DNA from: Pseudomonas fortuita
Lineage (GTDB): Bacteria; Pseudomonadota; Gammaproteobacteria; Pseudomonadales; Pseudomonadaceae
Direction: 5' to 3'
Assembly: GCF_026898135.2 (NCBI RefSeq)
Contig: NZ_CP114035.2
Location: 5,435,501 to 5,499,500, forward strand
Length of the DNA: 64,000 nucleotides
The notes under the pieces were generated by a model. The model was not told the DNA's origin. It worked only from the letters and a program-made list of their open reading frames with translations, and searched no databases. Position numbers and translations under genes: made by a program. Of this stretch, positions 43,539-51,589 are shown one piece after another (position 1 is the first letter of the stretch; the number at the start of each line of letters is the position of its first letter).

Positions 43539-45635
43539 ATGGGCGCCCGACTAAACCCCTTCGCACACGGCAGCCACCGCGCGGTAGACACCTGTGCGCT
43601 GTCGCTGAAGTGGAGTTTCCAGCTACTGCTGGATCTGGGAGGGCACCGCACGTTCATCAGTCGACACGGCCTCAACGACGATGATCTCGCTCATGAACTG
43701 GGCCTGGACAAATGGGTGGACGGTGACAACTACAGCCCCTCCCTTGCTCTGGCGACGCTGCGCAAATGCGCTCGCAGCTTCCAGGGCGATCACCCGAACA
43801 CCCGCTACCCGGACAACCTGGCGAGCAATCTTGAGGCGTTGGGAGCATTGTTGGCGCTGCCTGAAGCAGAGCTTCAGGTACTGGGCTTTTGCGTACTGAT
43901 GCACAGCGATCCGACGCTCAGTGATGCCACCGATCAGTTGGGTATGCTGGGGTTCAACCGCGCGCTGAAAGTGCTGTCCGTACTCCTGGGCCTGCCGCTG
44001 CCCAAGGTCGAAGCCTGCCTGGCGCATAACAGCCCGTTGATGCGCACCGGGCTGCTGGACATCAGCACCAGCCACCGCGCGGCAATGGCGCTGAGCTCGA
44101 TGTTGTCGGTGAGCAATCCGGATCTGCCAGGTTTGCTGCGCTTCAGCAAAGGTACGCCCCTTGAGCTGTTTGCCTATGCATTTCGTGCCAGCCCGCCTGG
44201 CAGCTTGAACTGGGAGCACTACAGCCATATCAAGCAGCCGCTGGTCATCGCCGAACGCTACTTGAGCAAATCCCTGGCTCAAGCGCGTCAAGGTGTGAAC
44301 ATTCTGCTGTATGGCCCGCCTGGCACTGGCAAGACTCAGTTGACCCGCCTGATCGCCTGCCGCCTGGACAGCGCGCTTTACGAAGTCGCCTGCACTGACA
44401 GCCATGGCGACCCGGTGTCGGCCAAGCAACGCCTATGCTCGTTGCGCGCGGCCAACAGTGTGCTGCATTCGCAACGTGCCATGCTCGTACTGGACGAGAT
44501 CGAAGATATCTTCCAGGCCGCCAACGCAACCGAAAGCAGCCGATCGCAAAAAGGCTGGATCAATCGCATGCTGGAAGAAAACACCCTTCCGTGTTTCTGG
44601 CTTAGCAACAGCATCGAAGCAATCGACGCTGCCCATATTCGCCGCTTCGACCTGGTGATCGAAGTCCCCAACCCGCCCTTGGCGCAGCGCAAGCAGATGC
44701 TGCGTGAATGTGGCGGTGGCAAGGTGAGCGATGAGTTGGTGGAACATCTCTGCGCACATGAACAGATGACACCCGCCGTGCTGGAGCGCGCTGTGCGTGT
44801 GGGGCGTAGCGTGTCGCAGCGCGCCGGCAAGCTGCTGGACAGCACCATTCGCTGCATCGTCGACGGAACCTTGAAGGCACAGGGTTTCGAAAAGCTGCAG
44901 CGTAACGAGAGCACGCTGCCGGCATTCTATTCGCCAGAATGGATCAATTCAGACCTGCCACTGGACGGACTGGTGGACGGTTTGCGCGCGCACCCCCAGG
45001 CGCGGCTGTGTTTCTACGGCCCTCCGGGTACCGGCAAAACCGCATTTTGTCAGTGGCTGGCGCACGCCCTGAACAAGCCATTGATGGTCAAGCGGGTTTC
45101 CGATCTGGTATCCCCCTACGTGGGCATGACCGAGCAGAATCTGGCGGACGCTTTCGAGCGCGCGCAACAAGAAGATGCCGTACTTCTGCTCGATGAGGTC
45201 GACAGCTTTCTGCAGGATCGGCGCAAGGCGCGACAAAGCTGGGAAGTCACCGCTGTCAATGAAATGCTCACGCAAATGGAGAGCTACCAGGGGCTGTTCA
45301 TTGCCTCCACCAACCTGATCCGCGACCTGGATGAAGCGTCGCTGCGGCGCTTCGACCTCAAGGTGCATTTCGGCTATCTGGCGACCGCCCAGGCTCAAAC
45401 CCTGTTTGCCGCTCACCTGAAAGCACTGTCGCTCAAGGATCCACAAAACAGTGCGGCTTCGCGCTTGCGCGGTGAGGCATTCCTGACGCCGGGTGATTTC
45501 GCCGCGATCGCGCGCCGTGGGCGTTTCAAGCCGTTCGCCAGCGCAGACGAGCTGGCCACCGCGCTGCTGGCCGAATGTCGATTGAAGTCCACCGGGCAAC
45601 AGCGCCCTATCGGCTTCACACAATGGACAAACTAA
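43539..45635 (+). CDS. Double AAA-domain ATPase
   Basis: 698 aa. N-terminal ~230 residues are helical and unassigned. AAA domain 1: Walker A GPPGTGKT 259-266, Walker B LVLDEIED 316-323, Arg region HIRRFDLVIEVP near 366-377. AAA domain 2: Walker A 494-501, Walker B LLLDEVDS 549-556, sensor ASTN 589-592 and Arg pair SLRRFDLKVHF near 601-611. Both sites look active. Domain order resembles Cdc48/NVL-type two-ring ATPases, with a different N-domain. AGGAG lies 6 bases before the ATG. It leads an operon with a WYL regulator and a GIY-YIG nuclease, and is divergent from the helicase/PLD operon. Confidence 0.85.
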   Translation: MGARLNPFAHGSHRAVDTCALSLKWSFQLLLDLGGHRTFISRHGLNDDDLAHELGLDKWVDGDNYSPSLALATLRKCARSFQGDHPNTRYPDNLASNLEALGALLALPEAELQVLGFCVLMHSDPTLSDATDQLGMLGFNRALKVLSVLLGLPLPKVEACLAHNSPLMRTGLLDISTSHRAAMALSSMLSVSNPDLPGLLRFSKGTPLELFAYAFRASPPGSLNWEHYSHIKQPLVIAERYLSKSLAQARQGVNILLYGPPGTGKTQLTRLIACRLDSALYEVACTDSHGDPVSAKQRLCSLRAANSVLHSQRAMLVLDEIEDIFQAANATESSRSQKGWINRMLEENTLPCFWLSNSIEAIDAAHIRRFDLVIEVPNPPLAQRKQMLRECGGGKVSDELVEHLCAHEQMTPAVLERAVRVGRSVSQRAGKLLDSTIRCIVDGTLKAQGFEKLQRNESTLPAFYSPEWINSDLPLDGLVDGLRAHPQARLCFYGPPGTGKTAFCQWLAHALNKPLMVKRVSDLVSPYVGMTEQNLADAFERAQQEDAVLLLDEVDSFLQDRRKARQSWEVTAVNEMLTQMESYQGLFIASTNLIRDLDEASLRRFDLKVHFGYLATAQAQTLFAAHLKALSLKDPQNSAASRLRGEAFLTPGDFAAIARRGRFKPFASADELATALLAECRLKSTGQQRPIGFTQWTN

Positions 45636-45710
45636 AGATTGTCCTGTCGTCGCCGATAGGCAGATAACCTGCCAAGATGCTAGCCAAAGGCCATCTGTCA
45701 CACTACAAGG

Positions 45711-46766
45711 ATGAGTTTCGTGCCTTCCGCCAAGACCCACAACGCGTTGAGTCGTCAATGGGAGCTGCTCCAACAGCTACCCAAGCGCCCTCCTGGCATC
45801 ACTGTGACTGAACTGCATACCCGCCTGGTGGCCGCCGGCTACGCCATCAGCCGGCGCAGCGTAGAGCGCGACCTGCATGACCTTTCGCTGGTGTTCCCGT
45901 TGCAGTGCAACGATGCGGGCACACCATTTGGTTGGTACTGGAAGCCGGGCGTAAGCGTCGAATTGCAGGGCATTACTTTGACCGAGGCCGTGAGTCTTGT
46001 CCTGGTGGAGGATGCTGTTCGTCCTCTGCTGCCGGGCAGCATGTTGAGCGTGCTGGAACCGCGCTTCGAGCACGCTCGGCAAAAGCTCAGAGGTCTCGAA
46101 GAGGGTAACCCCGCCGCTCGCTGGCCCGACAAGGTCGCCAGTGTCCGACCGGATTTCAATCTGCGAGCGCCCGAGATCCAGGCAGAAACCCTGGAAGCAC
46201 TGCAGCAGGCGCTGATCAGCGAGCAGCAAGTGCATTGTCAGTACTACTCGGCGCATAGCGACAAGTTGAGCGAGTTGACCCTCAACCCGCTGGCCATTGT
46301 CCAGCGCGGGCTAATCACCTACCTGATTGCGACCGCTCTGCCTTATACCGACGTCCGCCAGTTTGCCGTGCATCGTTTTTGCACAGCGACGGTGCTTGAC
46401 TCGGCCTGTCAGGGCTTGGGCGAGTTCGAGTTGCAGGCTTACCTCGCCACCGACGCCTTGCAGTTCGGAAAGCCCGAGAAAATCCGCTTCAAGGCCTGGG
46501 TCAGTGAATACCAGGCACGACTGATTCGAGAGACGCCATTGAGCACGGATATGCGCCTGGAACCACTGGAGCAAGGCTTCCAGCTCCAGGCAACGGTGAC
46601 CAATAGCTGGCAACTGCACTGGTGGATCCTGTCGCTGGGCGACTCGCTGGTGGTGCAAGAGCCGCCGGCGCTGCGCCAACAGGTCAGCGATACCTTGCGC
46701 CGCGCCGCTGCGGCGTATGAGCCTGACACCTGTCACTGTGATCAAACTACGTACTTGCTGAAGTAG
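45711..46766 (+). CDS. WYL-domain transcription regulator, third copy
   Basis: 351 aa from ATG 45711. AAGGA overlaps that ATG, so GTG 45720 with 8-base spacing may be the true start (348 aa). N-terminal helix-turn-helix (VTELHTRLVAAGYAISRRSV, then ERDLHDLSLVFPL) is of the YafY type. The WYL domain spans about 165-235 (VHCQYYSAHSDKLSELTLNP, GLITYLIATALPYTD, QFAVHRF), and the WCX domain follows. It lies 75 bp after the double-AAA gene and 6 bp before the GIY-YIG gene, in the same direction. It probably regulates the divergent promoters at 43240-43538. Confidence 0.82.
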   Translation: MSFVPSAKTHNALSRQWELLQQLPKRPPGITVTELHTRLVAAGYAISRRSVERDLHDLSLVFPLQCNDAGTPFGWYWKPGVSVELQGITLTEAVSLVLVEDAVRPLLPGSMLSVLEPRFEHARQKLRGLEEGNPAARWPDKVASVRPDFNLRAPEIQAETLEALQQALISEQQVHCQYYSAHSDKLSELTLNPLAIVQRGLITYLIATALPYTDVRQFAVHRFCTATVLDSACQGLGEFELQAYLATDALQFGKPEKIRFKAWVSEYQARLIRETPLSTDMRLEPLEQGFQLQATVTNSWQLHWWILSLGDSLVVQEPPALRQQVSDTLRRAAAAYEPDTCHCDQTTYLLK

Positions 46767-46772
46767 AACGAC

Positions 46773-47309
46773 ATGCTAACGCCATCCACATTGACCGACA
46801 TCGCCAACAACCTGCGCGATCTGGCCAGCTTCGTTGAACGCACAGCGATCGAAAGTCGCCGTGAGGTCAGCCTTTCCTTCAGCCAGATCCGCAGCGGCTA
46901 TCCTGCCGAGGCGTTGGCGACGCTGAAGGCCTGGTCTGCCACCAAGGCGCGCTACATCTATCAGTTCTCAGTGCAGGACGATGTATGCGAAGCGCTCCAC
47001 GGTGCCTTTGAGGTCGCCAAGCAAACCCGGAAAAACGATCGGGCCTACTGTCGCTTGAACCCTGCATCTCCCCTGTTGTATGTCGGGAGTTCCTCTGACC
47101 TGGATTCGCGGATCAAACAACACCTGGGCTTCGGCACCAAGGGCACCTACGCCATGCAGCTTTGTCACTGGCTGCCTGCGCAGGAGGGAACAGTGCACAT
47201 CCAGGTGTGGCGATTCGGCAAAGAGATCGAAGGTAACGTCGTCCAGGCGATAGAGGATGGCTTGTGGGCCGCGAACAGACCTATGTTCGGCAGACAGGGC
47301 GCTCGCTGA
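46773..47309 (+). CDS. GIY-YIG-like nuclease
   Basis: 178 aa. The GIY-YIG core lies in the C-terminal two thirds: YIY at 61-63 in place of GIY, LLYVGSS at 101-107 in place of YIG, Arg113 (SRIKQHL), Glu161 (QAIEDGLW) and Asn168 (NRPMFG). The catalytic Arg, Glu and Asn of the family are all there. The N-terminal ~55 residues are helical and unassigned. No other domain is present, so target choice must come from a partner. It is the last gene of the AAA-WYL operon and converges on the Sir2 pseudogene with a 16-bp gap. Confidence 0.75.
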   Translation: MLTPSTLTDIANNLRDLASFVERTAIESRREVSLSFSQIRSGYPAEALATLKAWSATKARYIYQFSVQDDVCEALHGAFEVAKQTRKNDRAYCRLNPASPLLYVGSSSDLDSRIKQHLGFGTKGTYAMQLCHWLPAQEGTVHIQVWRFGKEIEGNVVQAIEDGLWAANRPMFGRQGAR

Positions 47310-47325
47310 CGACCCGCAACGCCCG

Positions 47326-48083
47326 CTACGGGTTTGCCTGGGCCAGCAACTGCGGCAGTAGTTCTGCCGCCTTGCCGGCGAGACTGAACGCCCTGTCGCC
47401 CTGGACCGATGTTCGCTGCAGGTTGATATGCACCACGACGGCGCCGTTATCGCTGGCGATCCCGGGAATTTGTGCAGCCGGTTGCACCAGCCCCGACGTC
47501 CCAACCAGCAGCAGCAGGTCACACACTGTGGCCGCTGCCAGGGCGGCGCGCCAGGCCTGCTGCGGTAGGGTCTCACCAAACCAGACCACGTCTGGACGAA
47601 TCCTGCCGTTGCAATGCCGACAGCGAGGTGGTTCGATCCTACGACCGCCCTCAGGCTCATTGACCTGTCCAGCGATCACCTCATGGGGCCTGGCACAGGC
47701 AAAGCAGCGCGGCGAGTGGAGACTGCCGTGCAGATGAATCACCCCATGACTACCGGCACGCTCATGCAGATCGTTGACATTCTGGGTAATGACGGTGAAC
47801 CTCGTGACCCGCCGGGCGAGCTGAGCTCGGCAATCGCCAGATGGGCAGAGTTCGGTTTGGCGGCGAGTACCATTGCACGTCGCCATTCATACCACCCCCA
47901 TACCAACGCAGGATCCATGCGAAAGGCATTGGCAGTAGCCAAAGCAGCCGGGGCGAATAATGCCCATAAACCGTTTAAGGCATCGCAAAATGTTGGGGTG
48001 CCACTTTCTGCCGAGACACCCGCGCCTGTGAACACCACCACATGACGTGCGCCATGTAAACGTGCCCCAAGAAATTCAATCAT
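47326..48083 (-). pseudogene. Frameshifted Sir2-family NAD-dependent deacylase
   Basis: The reading frame starts at ATG 48083 with VVVFTGAGVSAESGTPTF, the Sir2 NAD site, and runs in frame to AIAEL near 47830. It resumes in another frame with ARRVTRFTVITQNVNDLHER, LHGS and the Cys4 zinc motif (CFAC ... CRHC), ending LLLLVGTSGLV and NINLQRT-type NAD contacts. The break lies at a tandem duplication GAGCTGAGCT (47818-47827, plus strand), a 5-bp insertion. The Arg of the usual PTFR motif is also Cys. Without the shift it would be ~250 aa, a stand-alone CobB-like Sir2. Sequencing error is a remaining alternative. Confidence 0.8.
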
Positions 48084-48092
48084 AAGCCGTCC

Positions 48093-48293
48093 TTATCTCC
48101 GCAACCTTGCATACCACTCGGCCAGTATTCGGTCGATTGCGCTAGCCGGTTGCAAGGTCAACGATTCATGTCCACAACGCTCACATCTCTCACACCAGTC
48201 CGTGGGGTTTAAGACATCACTCAGTGGCGCGACCGTCTTCTTCCAGCCACATTCGCAGCATATAAATGTGAACGGTCTCGGCCTTACAGGCAT
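48093..48293 (-). CDS. Small zinc-ribbon protein
   Basis: 66 aa from ATG 48293, with GAGGAG 7 bases upstream. Cysteine pairs CCECGW near residues 12-17 and CERCERCGHES near 34-44 would bind zinc. The C-terminus is helical (AIDRILAEWYARLR). Nothing else can be inferred. It lies 9 bp before the Sir2 start. Confidence 0.55.
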   Translation of the reverse strand: MPVRPRPFTFICCECGWKKTVAPLSDVLNPTDWCERCERCGHESLTLQPASAIDRILAEWYARLRR

Positions 48294-48340
48294 AATCGGG
48301 CTCCTCAATTACGCTTAAATTGGAATAAAAGTCACAACTT

Positions 48341-48598
48341 TCACACCACAGGAAGCAAAGCCTTCAAGATCTCCACCTGGCGCTGTAGTTGTTCTATATG
48401 CGCCTTCTCCGCTCGTAGGGCTGATCTGAGCTCGCGGTTTTCCTCGATGTGCCAATAGGCACGCTGCCGATGCTCCTGCAGTGAAATCCGCCAGTGATTA
48501 AGCAGACGCGAGGTTTTAGTATGCTGCAAGTACTGAAATGAGAGCATAATCAAGATCAGACTTTGCAGCGCCAACATGCTCCAAATCCCAATGATCAT
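48341..48598 (-). CDS. Small membrane-anchored coiled-coil protein, second of its type
   Basis: 85 aa from ATG 48598, with GAGGG 8 bases upstream. One membrane helix (about 5-25, IWSMLALQSLILIMLSFQYL), then a charged coiled-coil (about 40-80, EENRELRSALRAEKAHIEQL). It has the same plan and a related ENREL motif as the protein at 32902-33168. It lies 4 bp after the Sel1 gene stop, so the two form an operon. Confidence 0.6.
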   Translation of the reverse strand: MIIGIWSMLALQSLILIMLSFQYLQHTKTSRLLNHWRISLQEHRQRAYWHIEENRELRSALRAEKAHIEQLQRQVEILKALLPVV

Positions 48599-48602
48599 GT
48601 CT

Positions 48603-49259
48603 TTAACCCTCGAACAACGCAGATTCGGCTGCCTGACGGTACCAGTACGCAGCCTGCTCAAAGTCTGGAGCATGGCCCTTTGCCCTTGTTTCATACAACC
48701 GCCCTAGCGCTCTGCCCGCACAACTGATACCACGCTCATAAGCGTGTTCGTAATAGCAGGCCGCAAGGTCGTGATTAACGGCCATTCCTCGACCGTGCCA
48801 GGCTTGCTCACCAAGATTGAACGCCGCCTCACCTGAACCCAACACATACGCGAGTCTAAGCAAACGTCGGGCAAGAACGTTATCGAAAGACAGTCGACTG
48901 CCATTTATCCAAAGCCAACCCAGATCATTGATCGCATCTGGATCAGAGGCGAGCGCGTCATCACGCAGATGTTTATAGAGACAGCTCAGCAACGAGGGAT
49001 CGTTCAAAGTAGCCAGTGGATTAACTACAATACCGATCATGGAAGGGAGGAGCCCATCGACGCGCAGCCTTGGCACCCTTAAAGAAGGCATCCCGATATC
49101 TATATCGACAACGCATGGCAATCGCCTCTCGACAAATCGCACGCACTCTGCACTGGGCAGCAGCGCATCCAAAAACTTAAAGACCTTTTCATCTGGGCTC
49201 ATTCGGGCAGCCTTCTGCTTGATCGCTCGATAAGCCCATTTTCGAGACTTAAACGACAT
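48603..49259 (-). CDS. Sel1-repeat protein
   Basis: 218 aa from ATG 49259; ATG 49277 is an alternative in the loop of the hairpin described next. Three or so Sel1-like helix pairs fill the C-terminal half: NDLGWLWINGSRLSFDNVLA, AAFNLGEQAWHGRGMAVNHD, and AGRALGRLYETRAKGHAPDF then AAYWYRQAAES. Such repeats mediate protein-protein contacts. There is no signal peptide; N-terminus is basic. The following small membrane protein may be a partner. No clear ribosome site exists for either start. Function unknown. Confidence 0.7.
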   Translation of the reverse strand: MSFKSRKWAYRAIKQKAARMSPDEKVFKFLDALLPSAECVRFVERRLPCVVDIDIGMPSLRVPRLRVDGLLPSMIGIVVNPLATLNDPSLLSCLYKHLRDDALASDPDAINDLGWLWINGSRLSFDNVLARRLLRLAYVLGSGEAAFNLGEQAWHGRGMAVNHDLAACYYEHAYERGISCAGRALGRLYETRAKGHAPDFEQAAYWYRQAAESALFEG

Positions 49260-49294
49260 TTTGTGTCGCAGATGCATCTCGACACAAAATGTCG
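49254..49294 (-). promoter_or_regulatory. Perfect 15-bp inverted repeat over the Sel1 gene start
   Basis: CGACATTTTGTGTCG (49254-49268) and CGACACAAAATGTCG (49280-49294) are exact complements with an 11-base spacer. One start codon (49259) lies in the stem and another (49277) in the loop. Each arm is also a CGACA-N5-TGTCG palindrome, so it could be a twin operator or an mRNA hairpin that masks the start. Confidence 0.65.
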
Positions 49295-49343
49295 TAGCCA
49301 AGCGTCACCGTAAAGGCCCGTATCTTTACCAGAGCCTCTGCCC

Positions 49344-49508
49344 ATGAAAACATACCGAGCCTTCATGCAACGCGTGGTCGCAACCGCCGGCCCGCAAGCT
49401 AACTTCACCATCACGGTTCAGGCAGTGAGCTCTGCCATGGCAAAGGTCACTGCCCAGGCCCAGTACCCAGGCTACAAATGCCTGAACGCCCCCACTCAGG
49501 TGCGTTGA
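49344..49508 (+). CDS. Short ORF, 54 aa, possible conserved phage-type protein
   Basis: An ATG at 49344 opens a 54-codon frame beginning MKTYRAFMQRVVATAGPQAN and containing AQAQYPGYKCLN. The AxxQYPGY ending is reminiscent of short filamentous-phage-related proteins, from memory. The ribosome site is poor. Its last 13 bases overlap the recD stop from the other strand. It may be a real small gene or a remnant. Confidence 0.4.
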   Translation: MKTYRAFMQRVVATAGPQANFTITVQAVSSAMAKVTAQAQYPGYKCLNAPTQVR

Positions 49509-51589
49509 ACGGTCGCCAGTTCGTCTTGCAGTTGCAGCGCCAGCCCGCTGGTACGCTGCACATTGCGGCTCACCGCCCCCTCGAACACCCCTGGGCTGGC
49601 CTCTATCAAGCTAAACCATTGCTTGGCCCGGGTGATGGCGGTGTACAGCAGCTCCTTGGTCAATACCGGGTTCAGCGCATCGGGCAACACCAAGGCCGTG
49701 TGGTTGAACTCCGAACCCTGGGACTTGTGCACCGTCATGGCAAACACCGTCTCGACCTCCACCAGCCGGCTTGGCATCACGAAGCGTACGCCGCCGCTGC
49801 CATCATTGCGCGGGAAGGCTACGCGCAACACCCGCTCAGCGTTGGGCCCTGACACCCAGAGGGCGATGCCAATGTCACCGTTCATCAAGTTCAGGCTGTA
49901 GTCGTTGCGGGTGACCAGCACCGGTCGCCCTTCGTACCACCCCTGCTCGCCTGCCAGCAGTTCGCAGCGGTGCAGTTCTGCGGCAACCCGCTGGTTCAGC
50001 CCCTCAACCCCCCAAGGCCCCCGGCGCAGCGCACAGAGCAGGCGGAACTCATCGAACGCGGACAATACGCTGCCAGCCCAGCTGGCCCACAGGCCACTGT
50101 CCCAGGGCGTATCACTCGCAGGGCGCAGGCCCCGTAGCTGCTCAAGGTAATGACGGTAACCCGGGGCATCGCCTTTGCCATTGATGATCACGTCAGTGAG
50201 CGCGGCATCATGCTCGCCACGCAGCTTGAGGTTGCACAGCTGCGCGGAGGGCTGCTCCAGCAAGCTGCGGGCTTGAACGGCATCTTTTTCATTGACCAAC
50301 TTCGCCAGGCGCCCGATCCCTTGCTGGGGGTCGAAGCGCCGCGAGTAACGCAGCATGACGGTCTGCTGCGCCAGTGGGTCGCCCAGGCCGGCTGCCAGTT
50401 GCAAACCTGGCGCACCAAGCGTCTCGCCACTGTGGGTGTTCAACCAGGCCGTCGTCTGCTCGCTGTAGCCGCCCTTTTCAGCCTCACGACACAGGTCGCC
50501 CAACACCGAACCGGCATCCACCGACGCCAGCTGGTCCTTGTCACCCAGCAGGATCAAGCGCGCCTGACGGGGCAAGGCATCCAGCAGACAGGCCATCATT
50601 TCCAGGTCGATCATCGACGCCTCGTCGACCACCAGCACATCCAATTCCAACGGCTTGTCACGCTGGTGAATGAAGTTACGCGAATCCGGTCGGCTGCCGA
50701 GCAAGCGGTGCAAGGTTGAAACATCTGTCGGTATCGCCTCGCGCACCGTGGCGCTGACAGGCAATACACTGACAGCCTTGCCGATGGACTCGGACAAGCG
50801 CGCAGCCGCCTTGCCGGTGGGGGCGGCGAGGCGGATGCGCAGCGGTTTGCCTTCTTCCACCGCTGGGGTTTGCAGCAACCCCAACAGGCGCACCACCGAG
50901 GTGGTCTTGCCCGTACCAGGGCCGCCGGTGATGACACTGAAATTGCCTCGCGCAGCCAGTGCGCACGCAATCTTTTGCCAGTCGCTGCAGCGTTCGCCGT
51001 TGATCTCAAAAGCATCTGGGAACAAGGCATCGAGCCGGCTTGCGAGTTTTTCCGGCGTAACCGTGGCAACACTCAAGCGTGCGCTCAAGGCCTGGGCAAT
51101 GCTGCGCTCGTAGTTCCAGTAGCGACGCAAGTACAGGCGCTGCCCTACCAATACCAACGGGCGCTCAGGGCTGCGCTGCTGCCCGTCCCGGTCCTCAACC
51201 AACGGGCTCGCGGACAACGCCCGGCGCCAGTGTTCGACACCCAGGCCGAGCAACCATTGCGACGGTAGCTGGTTGCCCTCCTCGCCTTCAGGTGGCAACG
51301 ACAACACGAAGTCTGGGGCATTCAGCGTTGCCGCCAGGTCCAGGCAGGAATGCCCGCGGCCAAGTTGGTGGCTGGTCATCGCGGCGGCCAACAACACACT
51401 GGCCTGGGCCTGAGGGTCCTGCTCAAGGATGAAGGTGGCGAACGAGCGATCCAACGCACGCAACCAGCCGCGGCCCACCCAGTTGTCCAGTTGCTGCAGC
51501 AGCGCCGTGTTGCTGGCCTCACCAATGAATACCGGTGCATGATCGACCGTGCGTTGGCTGTTGCTGAGTTGCTTAAGGGTTTGGCTCAT
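49496..51589 (-). CDS. recD: Exonuclease V subunit RecD
   Basis: 697 aa. 5'-3' SF1B helicase of RecBCD. Walker A is in VITGGPGTGKTTSVVRLLGL near residue 218; motif II is DVLVVDEASMIDLEM; the C-terminal UvrD-like motif is AMTVHKSQGSEF. The N-terminal ~130 residues bind RecC in known complexes. Its start overlaps the recB stop by 4 bases. It is last in the recC-recB-recD operon, the usual Pseudomonas order. Motifs are complete, so the enzyme should be active. Confidence 0.95.
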   Translation of the reverse strand: MSQTLKQLSNSQRTVDHAPVFIGEASNTALLQQLDNWVGRGWLRALDRSFATFILEQDPQAQASVLLAAAMTSHQLGRGHSCLDLAATLNAPDFVLSLPPEGEEGNQLPSQWLLGLGVEHWRRALSASPLVEDRDGQQRSPERPLVLVGQRLYLRRYWNYERSIAQALSARLSVATVTPEKLASRLDALFPDAFEINGERCSDWQKIACALAARGNFSVITGGPGTGKTTSVVRLLGLLQTPAVEEGKPLRIRLAAPTGKAAARLSESIGKAVSVLPVSATVREAIPTDVSTLHRLLGSRPDSRNFIHQRDKPLELDVLVVDEASMIDLEMMACLLDALPRQARLILLGDKDQLASVDAGSVLGDLCREAEKGGYSEQTTAWLNTHSGETLGAPGLQLAAGLGDPLAQQTVMLRYSRRFDPQQGIGRLAKLVNEKDAVQARSLLEQPSAQLCNLKLRGEHDAALTDVIINGKGDAPGYRHYLEQLRGLRPASDTPWDSGLWASWAGSVLSAFDEFRLLCALRRGPWGVEGLNQRVAAELHRCELLAGEQGWYEGRPVLVTRNDYSLNLMNGDIGIALWVSGPNAERVLRVAFPRNDGSGGVRFVMPSRLVEVETVFAMTVHKSQGSEFNHTALVLPDALNPVLTKELLYTAITRAKQWFSLIEASPGVFEGAVSRNVQRTSGLALQLQDELATVQRT

